64,000 nucleotides of DNA from contig JAFREE010000098.1 in assembly GCA_019400425.1 (NCBI GenBank), forward strand, positions 1 to 64,000, in the 5' to 3' direction. A model generated the notes under the pieces. That model was not told where the DNA came from, did not search any database, and saw nothing but the letters and a program-made list of their open reading frames with translations. Positions within the stretch are counted from its first letter, which is position 1. Every line of letters begins with the position of its first letter. Shown piece after piece: positions 43,672 through 55,490 of the stretch. This stretch comes from Hymenochaete sp. R1 (taxonomy: Eukaryota > Basidiomycota > Agaricomycetes > Hymenochaetales > Hymenochaetaceae). A program made the position numbers and the translations under genes.

Positions 43672-45070
43672 CTACGCTCGACAGACGAGAAGTCCCTCAT
43701 GATACACCCCGTTCACGAATAGAATCTCTCCTTTCCCCTTCAGTTTTGGAGAGACGGAATCCGTCAAAGCTGTCGTGCTTGAGCCAAAGACACTCCCATC
43801 ACTCTGGTACAACGTCTTCACCTCATACGAACTCAACTTCTTCGGAATTCCGATGCGTGCAGAAGCAGGATACGGTACATTCTTGTCCGGATCCTCGCCG
43901 TCCGGAGCGCTTCGGGGAGAGACAGCAGCGACCCAAGTAGGTGCCAGCACGCCCGTCACATTCGCTGCTTGTGCGGCAAGCCCTGGGAAATAAGGGTGGC
44001 CTGCAACAACGAACGCGCCCGAGTCATCTGTATGGACATTATCGGTTACAAATGGGAATGATATCACGTCTTTATGTTTGAGGGACTCGAGGCCGGTGAC
44101 TGGGTCACGCGAGCGCGCGAAGAGATGAAGACGCATATATCCGGAGGAGGCAACTGCGAGTGTTTTTCCGTCCTTGGAGAGGGCGACTCCATTGGGGGAC
44201 GGGATCCCGAGTTTAGGGATGGTGTGTCGGATCACAGCGGGCACGGGTGTGCTGACATCATCGATGCTTTGGGCGTCGTCATTAAGGATGGAGACGTGTC
44301 CAACGAAGGCAAAGGGCATGCCTGAGAATGTTTCAAAAGCCGGAAGAAATCGCCCAAGAAAAGAGGGAAGTCGACGAGTGAAGAGGTGGTCGTTTGAGAC
44401 GAAGAAAGACGTCGGAGATGTGAGGGTGAGCGCATTGGGCGAGACGAAATAGCGCGAAGTGATGGTGCGCTTGTACTTTGTCTTCACGCCGGATGGCTCT
44501 TTGGATGGGAAAAGCACGAATTGTTCGATGGTTGTTCGATCTCGCCGGTGATTGACGACAAACATGTTTGAAGGAGAGCCGTCGGTGGATGGCCAAACCG
44601 ATACGCCCAACGGATGGAAGTCTTTTGTCTCGGGGTAGCCTTCCAACACCAATTCCACCACTGATTCCGTCTTTGCATCGTATTCCACCAAGAATAAAGC
44701 GGCCACCTTGGGATTCGGATCTCTCATTGGACCCATTACAGTATTCCAATTCTTTCGGTTCGTGTCGCATGAGGCGATGACTTTACGGTCAATGAGGGTC
44801 CCGTTGGAGCTCTTGAAGTCCCAGAACGTGGCATCTTCGCAGGAGCCTAGCCTATTTGAGGGTACTGTGATAGTATGACAGCTACTTGAAGGCGTCTTGG
44901 GCGTAGACAGTGGTGAATAATATGATTTAGGGAGGAGAGGCTGCTTGAAAGCTTTGTAGATGTGCGAGACGCGGTAGGCAAACAGAGTCTGCAATACTCT
45001 TATCAGAATCGTTCGAATCGAGTGTAAACTAGCTTACCAGCAGCGCAGAAAGGAAAATATAGAGCTTCAT
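43672..45070 (-). CDS. Paraoxonase/arylesterase-like beta-propeller protein
   Basis: Two exons (45038-45070 and 43672-44988) encode 449 residues. The first exon codes only MKLYIFLSALL, the start of a signal anchor. The body matches the serum paraoxonase-like, SMP-30-related six-bladed propeller: GSCEDATFWDF near the start, YPETKDFHPLGVSVWPS, FVVNHRRDRTTIEQFVL, VSPNALTLTSPTSFFVSND, GIPSPNGVALSKDGKTLAVA and FVTDNVHTDDSGAFVVAGHP. Family members bind calcium and hydrolyse lactones or esters. The fungal substrates are unknown. It would sit in the secretory pathway or outside the cell. It starts 191 bases from the divergent RAD10 gene. Confidence 0.85.
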
Positions 45071-45261
45071 GCCGTCTACTCGTTGTCGTTGTCGTCGAAG
45101 TAGAAGTTGCGCCCGTCATTGTTGTCATTGTTGAAGATAAAGGCGCGTCCTAAGGCCGTCGAATCAACGCGTCGCGCGCGCGTCTTGTCATTCTCCGATT
45201 TCGACCGCCATCGTCACTTCCGCTGGTGCGGCCGCATACTCTTCATCGTCGACTCAAAGTC

Positions 45262-46695
45262 ATGTTGACGTCCGCCTCCTCGACGTCTGTACAACGACCG
45301 CCGAACCCGCCCGTGGTCCAACCGGGAACGGGGAACACCATTATCATCAACCCATGTCAAGTGCGTTTTGCCTAGGTTCTTGACGCTGAAGGGTTCTTGG
45401 ATTGGAATTGATGACCTGGTCAGAGATTGAACCCATTGTTGGACTGTATACGAAACGTGGGCAAAGAATTCGGCGATATCGTGCCGGATTTCAGGCTTGG
45501 GAGAACAACATGCGCGCTGTTTCTAAGGTCAGTCTTCATGCTTGTAACCTATGATATATATTGAATTTGATCGTTTGCTGCTTAGTCTGAAATACCATCG
45601 ACTACATCCTGAGTATGTCCACCAGAGGATAGAGAAACTTGGAAAGGATTTCACTCTACGGCTACTTATTTTGATGTGCGACGTTGTGAGTGCTCTTTGT
45701 ACATGAACTTTGTCTCGTATTCATATATTTAGGATCGAAGAGCGAGCACCAAGACCCCATTCGTGAGCTGACGAAGATGTGTCTTATCAATAATGTCACT
45801 ATCGTTGTGTGCTGGTCGTAAGCATTCTACTTTGCAGGGTCTGCCAGTGTCTGGCTTATGCTCTTATGCTTACTCTGAGACCGACAGAAACGAAGAAGCC
45901 GGACTCTACCTCTCAACGTACAAGGCGTTCGAACATAAACCACCTGACCTCATCAAAGAGCGGGTGGATAAGGAATACGGGGCGATGCTGCGTTCGGCAC
46001 TTACAACCATAAGCAAGGTCAATAAGACAGATGTGGAGACATTGAGAACTACGTATGGTGTGGGTCTTATTTTATTTTCCTTGATCTTAGAAAATTAATA
46101 CTGATAACCTTCCATATGCTAGTCTTTCGCAAAAATAGCACAAGCAACGCCTGAAGAACTTCGACGCCTTCCTGGTTTTGGAGCGGTAAAAGTGCGACGC
46201 ATCATTGACGCGTTTGATAAACCGTTCCGGAGCAAAGCGACGAGTCTTCTTCCGGCATCCCAACAGGCTCGTGCAGCTTTGGGTCAGGATGATGAACAGC
46301 AACATGCCGACGAGGAAGCCTTATTGGCCGAGCTAGAACGCGATTCTCAGAGAACAGGAAATTTGAACGAAAGTCGCTCGCAAGTTCACCAATACGATTC
46401 CGCTGCGGATTTAAACTCGATGCCTCCGCCACCTTCAACCCCATTTGAAACGTCAATTCAACGGCGAGAACGGGTTTCCAGTCCGACATGGGACATCGAG
46501 CTCGACCTCAATGACGATGAAATCGTAGGTGCAACTGACCAAGCATCTAATCCACCATTAGATCCACGGTTAGCGAAGAAGGATAAGAGCTCAGGGAGGG
46601 TTGGGGCAGAAGGCGACACTGCTGGAGAGAAAATATCTGAAAGGAGGGAAAGATCGCCCAGTCCCGTGTGGGATATCGAGCTTGATTTGAATTGA
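45262..46695 (+). CDS. RAD10: DNA repair nuclease subunit RAD10/ERCC1
   Basis: Six exons (45262-45360, 45424-45527, 45586-45685, 45741-45817, 45888-46059, 46123-46695) encode 374 residues. The central domain is typical: [70 protein letters not shown], and [16 protein letters not shown]. The helix-hairpin-helix pair that binds XPF/RAD1 follows ([19 protein letters not shown]). With RAD1 it cuts 5' of DNA lesions in nucleotide excision repair and recombination. The protein has an extra tail of about 150 residues beyond the hairpins, disordered and acidic, which holds two copies of the sequence [12 protein letters not shown], one of them at the very C-terminus. Confidence 0.95.
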
Positions 46696-47212
46696 AGGAC
46701 TACAAACGCCAATTCAACAACCTCGGTGGGCCTTCAGACTTCTAGCCGCGCCACCATTCACTAAAGCATTCCGGCTAGCCGTCAAAGGATGTGATACGCT
46801 TACGCGATGCACGCATCGAGCCCCAGAACGAGGCAATAACCAGTCTTGGGCTAGTCCGAGATGTAAGCGATGAAGCGACGTGGCCGTCAAGGAAGAAAAA
46901 CGACAAAGAATGAAAAGAAAGCTGCTGCTTCACGCCTGCAAGTACCATTCGATGACCTTCAGTAACTCAGTATCTAAGGAATAAATAAGCTTGCGAGGTC
47001 GATTGGTTGCTGGGCACACTCAGCGAGTCAAATGCTACGCGGAAGAAGCACAGCTCTTCAGGTCACTATTGGCGTCATTGAATAATAAAATGAAATAAAT
47101 TATAATCGTGGGAAATTCTCGGACGCGTTCAAGTTCAACGCGTGCCCTCCGCCTCTGAGTCTCACCCCGTCTCTTCTCAACACCTTCACCACCATCCTCG
47201 CCATCGCCCATC
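46696..47212. other. Intergenic region
   Basis: 3' side of RAD10 and promoter of the beta-tubulin gene. No coding signal. Confidence 0.5.
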
Positions 47213-49674
47213 ATGGTCCGCGAGATTCTCAATATTCAAGTTGGTCAGGTCAGTGGAACTGGCTGCAGCGCGTCTCGATCGCCGAAGCGTCGGTGTAGAT
47301 GGCAGGGATATAGACATGTTTGCTGATTTGCGCTATTTGAACCATATGTCGTGCAGGCCGGCAACCAGCTCGGGGAGAGCTTCTTCAAGATGCTTCTTGC
47401 TGAGCATGGTCTGAACAATGACGGCGTACGTGTCGTTCTTCCTGTGTGTGACTGGCGCCATGAATGACATCCATCTTCGTATAGAATTATGTAGGAAACG
47501 ACCCTCAACAGGTGGACCGCGTGAGTATCTCTTCAAAATCTTGTATCATGTTCTTTGTTAATAGGGACTGTTGCACACAGTTGAATGTCTATTTCTCGGA
47601 AGTCGACTATGGCAAAGAAATGAAGTACGTGCCACGTAGCGTGCAGGTAGACTTGGAACCAGCCGTTTGCAATCGGGTAGGGTCATGTTACGACTCGCGC
47701 CTCCGATCTCACATGCTGATATACATTTATGTTCCGTTAGATACGTAACGGACCACTTGGAAAGCTTTTCAGACCAGACACATTTGTTCATAGTGATTCT
47801 GGTGCTGGGAACAATTGGGCGAAGGGCTGTAAGTGCCTCCGCGTTCTTAATTCACTTACACCTTTTGACACTTCACGCTCTTCATAGACTACACGGAAGG
47901 TATGGTGTTGCCCAGAGCACACTCTTTGATTGATTGCATCTGACGATGACTCTTCGCTGTAGGTGCCGAGCTTGTCGACAGCATTTTGGTGCGTCAGGAC
48001 ATGTTATGAGACAATTGCGTCTGACTAAGCGGTGCATATACAGGAAGTAGTCCGGAAACAGGCGGAGGCATGCGAGGCCATTCAGGGCTTCCAAATCACA
48101 CATTCGCTCGGTGGTGGAACGGGGTCTGGCTTGGGTACTCTGTTACTTTCAAAAATTCGTGAGGTATGAAGCTTGAAAAATATAGGCAATCTGTAGGAAG
48201 CTGATCATTATCTACAGGAATACCCTGATCGGATGTTAACAACATTTTCCATCCTCCCGTCCCCCAAAGTAAGTTTCTTATTGGAATGTGCTTACTTAAA
48301 ACTTACAAGCTTTGCAGGTTTCCGAGACCGTTGTTGAGCCTTACAATGCCACCCTAGCCGGGAACCAGCTCATCGACAATAGCGATCTGTCCATTTGCAT
48401 TGACAACGAAGCTTTGTAAGTAGTTCACGCCATTCACGTCGCGTTATACATATTCAGCATATGCCAGATACGACATCAACTTCCGGATGCTCAAGAACAA
48501 GGACCCAGACTTCTCAGCACTCAACCAACTTGTTGCGCAGGTCATGTGTGGTGTCAGTACTAGCTTGCGATTCCCTGGCCAGCTCAATGGGTTTGTCTCA
48601 TTTTCGAAGCAATTTATTAATCAAGTTCCAATATTGACTGATGAACTCCTCAGTGACTTCCGCAAGATGGGCATGAACCTTGTACCATTCCCTCGTGTAC
48701 GTCTTAATGTGAACTAAACCTGTCAGGCGGGAAGACTGACAACATTATTCCTTAGCTACACTTCTTGATGCCCAGCTCTGCACCACTTTTCGATCCAAAG
48801 GCGAAGACATTCCAAGGCGGCAGCGTCAACGAGCTTGCACAATCGTAAGATAAAACAATTGTGCAGGTCATTCCATATAAGTGACTCTTTATAGGTTGTT
48901 TGATCGCAAAAACTTGCTTGTTGCGTGCGATCCTCGATTTGGGTAGGTCTTATGCAAGTCATCACTGGAAATTTCTGGCTTACACGGCGACAGTCGTTAC
49001 ATGACAGGAACGGTCATTTTCCGAGGTGCTGTGCATTCGCAAGAGGCTGAGGTTTGTCGTTTCCCGCAGATGCTATTCCTTGAAGAGGCTCTGATATGAC
49101 GTTTGGTGTAGGCCACGCTCGGTCAAATTCAAACGCGAAATTCGAACATGTTCGTTGAGTAAGTGCTGTATCCCGAACACCCGAGAGGCCGGATCTGACA
49201 CTCTGCAGCTGGATTCCGGACAACATTTCCCTCTCCCTGTGTTCTGTTCCTCCCGTTGGTATGAAAAAGGTTAGTTTATCTACTTCTATCTTTTGCCATC
49301 GGATTTCAAATATTATATTTTACGCTTAGTCGGGGACGTGTCTGTCGAATTCGACTTCCATCCAGGAGCTCTTCAAGCGTACTCACCAACAGTTCGCGGC
49401 CATGTTCAAGCGTGGTGCTTTCTTGCATTGGTACACGGGTGAGGGTATGGACGAGATGGAGTTCACGGAAGCCGAGAGCAATATCCAAGATCTGATGTGC
49501 GTCGCTTATCTCCTCGCTGTTGTTCTCCGTCGTTGCTTACCGATGTGGACTTTATTTAGTGCTGAGTATCAGCAATATCAGGAAGCAACTGGCGATGATG
49601 TGTACGAGGATGATGTCGAGGAGGATGTCCCTGTAGGTGAAGAAACCGTCGAAGAAGGTTTAGAAGAGCAATGA
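47213..49674 (+). CDS. Divergent beta-tubulin
   Basis: Nineteen exons (47213-47248, 47357-47425, 47485-47520, 47581-47676, 47741-47828, 47888-47899, 47963-47988, 48044-48163, 48218-48268, 48318-48415, 48468-48590, 48654-48696, 48756-48844, 48895-48942, 48994-49051, 49112-49158, 49209-49269, 49330-49496, 49560-49674) encode 460 residues. Diagnostic parts are the GTP loop [78 protein letters not shown] and an acidic tail. It would co-polymerise with alpha-tubulin. It departs from conventional beta-tubulin at several sites: MVREI rather than MREI at the N-terminus, Asn at the place of His6, SDLSI where SDET(F/Y) (positions 197-200) is usual, and an inserted KEM before KYVPR. Agaricomycetes often have a second, divergent beta-tubulin; this is probably that one. 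Confidence 0.96.
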
Positions 49675-50174
49675 ATATAACTCGGATCTTCCTTGTCATT
49701 CTCTGTTATCTCCTGCATCTTTGTCACAACTTCTTGAATCATGGCACTCCCGTTCGCTCACCCTTCTTACTTTTCTTTTCTGATTTTTTTACCCTCTTTG
49801 ATAGTAAATGAAAGGAAAGCAAGATTTTAGTAGTCAGTCGTAATAGGTCGTCCCTCACTTATGCGAGCAATTCACTCGCTTGAATGAAGGGTGATGTTTT
49901 GTATGCATAAAATCCAGAAATCAGATTGCGAGGGTGCTGAAAAAAGAAATAAGTGTGAATGATGATTGTGAAAATTTGATGATGAGATGAGGACCAGGTC
50001 AAGTTTGGGAAGGAAGAGCCCGATATTCTCGGAGCTTCCTTTCTCGGCACACGCGTTGCATCGACCAGAAACCTCGACTCTTATCCTCAACTCAACCGCT
50101 TCCTCTCACGTCCGCCATATCTCATCCAGAGAGCTTTTCGAACCGCATATCAATTAATCAAAGACCGAAAGGTC
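49675..50174. other. Intergenic region
   Basis: 3' side of the tubulin gene and promoter of the next gene in the same direction. No coding signal. Confidence 0.5.
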
Positions 50175-51816
50175 ATGGCACCGTTGAAGGATAAAGGCCG
50201 TGCAGCCGGCGTCTCCGCCAGCTCATTCCTCGACCTCAAGGCAGAGCTTGCGAAGCAGGAATCGGAGTATGTGAAGAGCGGGAAACGGAAGAACGGTGGT
50301 ATCGAGGAGGTGCGTCACGGTCGAACGATTTACTTCGGAATCTGCACTGTGTAAACTCTGACTGGCTTCCTCTTTCTCGCTCATCACGCACACTGCTAGA
50401 CCCTTGCCAGAGGGAAAGCCAAAAATTCGGGCACAGTCTGGGCACGGACGAATAAAGGTCTCGAAGCGCGCCGGGCGCGAGATATCGCCGCGATGGCTGC
50501 TGACCGGTCGACAGCTGAGTCGACCAGAGCTGTCTTGGAGCGCAAGGCGGAGATTTATGAGAAGTTGAGGAGGGGGAGGACGGGTGGGTTGAGTGAGGCA
50601 CAGTTGGAGGGGTTGTTGGTTGATGTGAGCTGGGTTCTCTATTTCCTATTACTTAGTCCTGGATGGTGCTAATTTGTTTGGGCTGTACTCTCAGTTTGAT
50701 ATGAAGGAGGAGGATTATGAGAGTGATAGTGATGATGTGGACGAGTCGTTGACGGTTCCGAGACCCGTGAATGAAGATGTGCGTTTCCCTTTTCTTTGCT
50801 GATTCGATTCCAAAAGACTCACTGAACGCCGCTGCTAATAGGATGATCCGATTGTGGAATATCAAGATGAATTTGGGCGGACGAGGACGGCGAGACGGAG
50901 TGAGGTTCCACGGAATCTGATGCCACAGGAAGAGCAAGAGGTGGAACTCGAGTACGTCTAGTCACGCTATAGAATTATCCCCCTTACTTACCTTTACGAC
51001 ACCCTTACAGTCCTTTTGTTGAATGTACGCAATATTGCCTGGAACTTCGACACGCATTCTGAATAAAAGTCTTTCATCTTGATTTATTTAGATAACCCAA
51101 TGGACCATTTCCCTGTCTACGAGCCCTCTGCCGACCGCGTTGCCGCCATCCAAACTGCCGCCTTAGAAGCCGAGAACCCTCTTAACGTCCACTACGACGC
51201 CTCGCGCGAGAATCGAGCTAAAGGAGCAGCGTTCTATACGTTCTCGGGAGACGAGGAGAAGCGAAAAGTGGAGATGGAGGCATTGAAGAGGGCAAGGGAA
51301 GAAACGGAGGCGGCTAGGAAGGAAGCTGGCGCGGTAGATGTGCGACCTGGAGAAAGCGAGGGTCTTGCGTCGGATAGTATTGCTAAGGATGGAGTGGCGA
51401 AAAATGGGGAAGGGGATAGGAAGAAGGCGGAGAGGAGTCGGGCAATGGATAAGAGGAAGAGGGAGATCGAGGAAAGGAGAAAGCTAGTAGAAGCTAAGAG
51501 AAGGAAGGTGAAGGGTCTTCCGGAACCCGAACCTGAATCAGCATCTGTTCCTCCACCTAAAGTCGAACGAATGAAATCCTCGGGCCCGGGGGTGAACGCT
51601 CCTTCTATGGATGTAAACGACCCCTTCGCAGCGCTTGAGGCCAAGGTGCAGAAGCTCCCCGCTTCTTCAGATCACGACGAGGACAATAACCCGAAGAAAT
51701 CAAAATCACGTTGGGACAAGAAAGCCGACGGTTCCCGGACCAAGAACGCAGCGGACGATTTTCTCGCAAAGCTCGAGCTGGACTTAACGTTCAAGAAAAG
51801 TGGGAGCGGAAGATGA
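50175..51816 (+). CDS. CCDC174-like nuclear protein
   Basis: Six exons (50175-50309, 50400-50624, 50695-50778, 50842-50951, 51011-51024, 51092-51816) encode 430 residues. It is highly charged and helical. Conserved segments are ASSFLDLKAELAKQESEY, KNSGTVWARTNKGLEAR, IVEYQDEFGRTRTARRSE and HYDASRENRAKGAAFYTFS, followed by a long Lys/Glu/Arg coiled coil and a C-terminal NAADDFLAKLELDL. This order fits the CCDC174 family, linked in animals to the spliceosome and exon-junction complex. In fungi the role is not established. One exon is only 14 bases. The gene converges on the molybdopterin synthase gene, with 143 bases between the stops. Confidence 0.8.
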
Positions 51817-51959
51817 TTTATCCGTCCAGCGCAATCGCTCTTGGGCTGACAGCCACAGCGTCAAGGAAGTCAACTGGTGCGTATTTTCTAGATCACTTTC
51901 CCTCATAATCCTATACTACTTTCTCATCCATCATTAATATCTCTCCTACCAATTTACGT

Positions 51960-52370
51960 TCATCCACCAGAAACAGGACAAATCACCCCAACGTCCTCCC
52001 CACCCTTCAGCATCCACGTCCCAACCTCATCCTCTCCAACCATGTCATCGCCGACGCTCCAATTGCTTGTACGCAGTACCTCACCTAATTTCGTGCCTTT
52101 ATGCCGAGAGGCAAGGAGTGCGCCAAGGGCGGAGAGAGGGAACCCGACATCTGTTTCGTGTGCGTTGGTGGTTGTGTTCGTTCCCGACCTGATTTTCGAT
52201 ACGGGATCGTTGCCATCGGAGGCATAGGCGTTGGGCATGGGAAGCTCGATGATCTCCTCCGAGAGTCCCGTCTCGGTGCCAGCAGCGGCGAAGTAAAGGA
52301 CTTTGATCGAGATTGTAGGCGGATTAGAGGTGAATGCCGAACCTGGTATCGAAATCGAGTCTGCATTCAT
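51960..52370 (-). CDS. MOCS2A: Molybdopterin synthase sulfur carrier (small) subunit
   Basis: A single exon from ATG 52370 (MNADSISIPGSAF) encodes 136 residues. The beta-grasp MoaD-like core begins ISIKVLYFAAAGTETGLSEE, and the protein ends VGVICPVSGG. The terminal Gly-Gly is the family hallmark: it is thiocarboxylated and donates sulfur to precursor Z to make molybdopterin, needed by nitrate reductase and other molybdoenzymes. It is longer than bacterial MoaD because of an N-terminal extension and an inserted loop (RSGTNTTTNAHET). The frame is open upstream to 52463, but with no ATG there. Confidence 0.85.
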   Translation of the reverse strand: MNADSISIPGSAFTSNPPTISIKVLYFAAAGTETGLSEEIIELPMPNAYASDGNDPVSKIRSGTNTTTNAHETDVGFPLSALGALLASRHKGTKLGEVLRTSNWSVGDDMVGEDEVGTWMLKGGEDVGVICPVSGG

Positions 52371-53219
52371 GTTGATGTGATAATCGAAAAGTTTTGACGA
52401 GTCGCAAGGAGAAAAAGAGAGGAGGGGTTTGAATGGCGTTGTCGGCGCACGTAGACTGAACAAAGAACTGGATATTCAAGTTAGACCGATTACCAAATAA
52501 AAAAAGGATGTGTCTAACTTATGCTTCAATCTAACTAATGTCTCTCACTTTGCAAATTTCACACCAAAAGCCTTGTCGAAAGCGCGAAAGCAGTTCGGTG
52601 CTGCATGCGGATAACGAATTTTCGTTTGATTTGTCGAAATGGGAAGTGAGGCCATGAATGGATGTTAACAAGTGCACTCATTTGTGTGCAACAAAATTAT
52701 AGAGTACCGATATTCCTTGATAAGATGCACTACCGTAGTATAGTCCTCTGACCCTTTTCCGTGTCGACTGACTTTCCGGGTGTCGTTTTGCAAAACACTG
52801 ATGTGGATGCGATAAGGCGGTGGTGAGCGGAGAATACAAGAATGTGCTTGTCATTCACACTGGATAGTACCATTCGTAGGGTGCGATCAATATCATGTAA
52901 GCTATACTTCAGTTATCAGATCCGGTTAAAGGTCTTTATTTTCAAGTTCGCTCACAAGCCTTATAATGACTATAGCAGTGACAAGAATGCGAGATCCATA
53001 GATAGAAATTAGAATACAGCACGAGTAGACAACTACTAAGCAAATAAAATAAAATAAAAATCATTATTTATGTACACGGGTCTAAGCGTCACCCTGCTGA
53101 GAATATCGATGAGGGACGGTCGCTTGACTCTGAAAGGTCATACAGTATCTATGCTGCGGCCGATAACAAGAAGCTCTAGCAACAAAGGGATTGAGCATCT
53201 CCAAGGGTTAATGGTTAGA
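52371..53219. other. Intergenic region
   Basis: Promoter of the molybdopterin synthase gene and 3' side of the acyl-CoA dehydrogenase gene. AT-rich in 53030-53070. No coding signal. Confidence 0.5.
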
Positions 53220-55490
53220 TTATAACTTTGCGCTCTTTGGCATTGAGCGCATCGCCTGTCGGACCCCAAGGTCCCCAAGGACGTCCTCCGCTCCTCCTAG
53301 AAGCGAGTCGAAGGGGACTGTGCGGTGATACTAGACGGTAATTTTGGATCAGGGTCAGCCTTTTTGCTGCAGCAAAACTTATGAAGATAAAGGGTCGGAG
53401 AAGACGTACGTGTTCGATGAATTTGCCCATACCGCTTTGAGTGATACCGCGCCCTCCGAAGATTTGAACAGCATCCTGGGCCGTCTCACGTCCAGAACGT
53501 GTGCTCATCATCTTCAAGAATGCGATTGGGCTAATTACAATCCCCAAAAAAGGTGTCGCATCAGAAGGAGCCCCGGTCATAAACTTTTTTCAAAATTTAA
53601 AAGAACTACGTACCCAGCGAGTTTCTGCGCCTGCTCCTTGTACTTCATGTTGCACATCTGATACGTCACATGCTCCAGCCAACTCTGAACCGCCTCCGCC
53701 CGACTGATCATCCCTGCCAACTTCGCCCTTATGACCGCCTGACCCACAAGAGGCTTCCCAAACACTTTACGCTGATTCGACCACTTGAGACACTCTTCGA
53801 CGATAAGTCGCTGCGAGCGCGCAGATGAGCAGCACATTACCCAGCGTTCGTGATTGAAGTTGCTGAGCATGACGTAGATGCCGGCGCCCTCTTCGCCGAG
53901 GGTGTTGGTGACAGGGACGCGAACGTTGGTGAAGGTGATGTACGCGGTACCGGCGGTGGGGGAGTAAGAGGTCTTTATAGATTTGGTCTCGACACCTTCA
54001 CCTCTAGGGATAAGAAGGACCGTAAATCCGTCCTAGAATCATTCCGTTAAATCGTGCCAAATAGCTAAGCGGGGATAAGACGAACGTACCTCTGTTTTGC
54101 ACCCGGTCGTAAAGCTGGATATGCATGTTAAGCAGAGTTTGATACGATGAGATTCTTTACTTACTAGTCTGCAAACCTAATGAAACGCCATCAGTAATTT
54201 TATCCAAGAACACTTCCGCGAAAACAAATCACTCACGTTCCATTCGTAATCCACTTCTTTGAACCGTTGACAATCCAAAATTTGCCGTCTTCCGTCTTCT
54301 TGGCAGTCGTCTGCAGCCCGAAAACATCGCTCCCAGCATGCGCCTCAGATATCGCAAGGCAAATGAATTTCTTTCCCGCAAGGACATCGGGTACCACCTC
54401 AGCCTGGATCTCAGGTGTTCCGAAATTGAGAACAGGCGGGAGGCCGATGACTTTACCACCGAGAAGACCATCCCCGTACCCTCGAGCTCCGATTCGGCAA
54501 AGTTCTTGAGTGATGACGAGTTCGTGGAAATAATCAAACTGCAAAAAAAAAGTAGGTTAGATCGTTTTCTTTCATTCCAAACAAAGTCCTAGATATACCT
54601 CTTCAGGCTTGACAATTCCTCCCGCTAGCGTCCTCCCTTGCAAATGCTTTCCAGGTCCCATTCTCATGGCATGCAATTCAATTTCCCTACAGGATTTGAA
54701 TCGGCTCAATCGCCACAAAGAATAAAAAACAAGAGGGAACGTACGCCATCTTATTAAACACTTCCTGACTCGGTCGCTTCCCATCAGCCTCGCGTAGTTG
54801 AGCATCAGGGTAGATAATTTCATCAACAAACTTTCGCATGAATTTTTGAAGATCCCTATGCGACTAAAAGGCAGATGTTTAGTTCGTTATTACCACAAAC
54901 AAGTTAAAATATACTCACCTGCTTATAGTAAGGACTCTTGAAACCGGCATTCAACCAACCCGGCTCCGCATAGGGGACGTTGCTGAGTGAGCCTGGTATA
55001 GGAGGCGGGATCTCCTCCTCCTCATCCGCGATGACGCCCACCTGGAGTCGCTTGTACTGCGGCCGGAGAAGGACTTCGTGACGATGGAGACTGAAGAAAG
55101 CTTCTGTCGCGTCTTGGCCAGCTGTTGGGAGGTAAATAGAAGAGTTTGTCATAGATAAGTGAACTGTATCAATCTCAATGAGAGGACTTTCTTACCGACT
55201 TCGGGGTCTAGCAGGACGGGTAGGCCACCCGGATGGAGGTCTTTGAACCGCGAAAGGTTGTAGACCTTTGCATCTATGATAACCCACTGAACGTCGGAAG
55301 AAGTGATGAGCGTCTCTCCGACCGCACAAGTCAGGCATACTCGCTCACAAGATCTTCGGGATTGTTATGCTTTCAACATGTCGAGATGATAGTCAGCGTT
55401 AAGCCGCGAAAGCAAGCCGTGTCATGCTCAACACACCTTCTCAACTTCCTCCCTCGTAAACTTCCTCAGCTCGGTGGTGGGTGCTGCCAT
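53220..55490 (-). CDS. Cytochrome b5 / acyl-CoA dehydrogenase fusion, peroxisomal
   Basis: Twelve exons (55437-55490, 55349-55369, 55196-55286, 54919-55121, 54745-54863, 54599-54686, 54237-54538, 54165-54176, 54090-54114, 53614-54032, 53410-53530, 53220-53330) encode 521 residues. The N-terminal cytochrome b5 heme domain has the heme ligand motif FKDLHPGGLPVLL and a second His in FFSLHRHEVLL. The acyl-CoA dehydrogenase fold follows: CLAISEAHAGSDVFGL and KFWIVNGSKKWITNG (FAD site), RWVMCCSSARS, and AVQIFGGRGITQSG. The C-terminus is SAKL, a PTS1. Such b5-linked dehydrogenases are known in fungi; the b5 part may pass electrons to or from the flavin. With FOX2 it suggests peroxisomal fatty-acid or related oxidation. 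One exon is 12 bases. Confidence 0.93.

Noticed and set aside
51234..51644. Minus-strand Ser/Leu/Phe-rich open frame
   Set aside because: Antisense of the Lys/Glu-rich coiled coil of the CCDC174-like gene.
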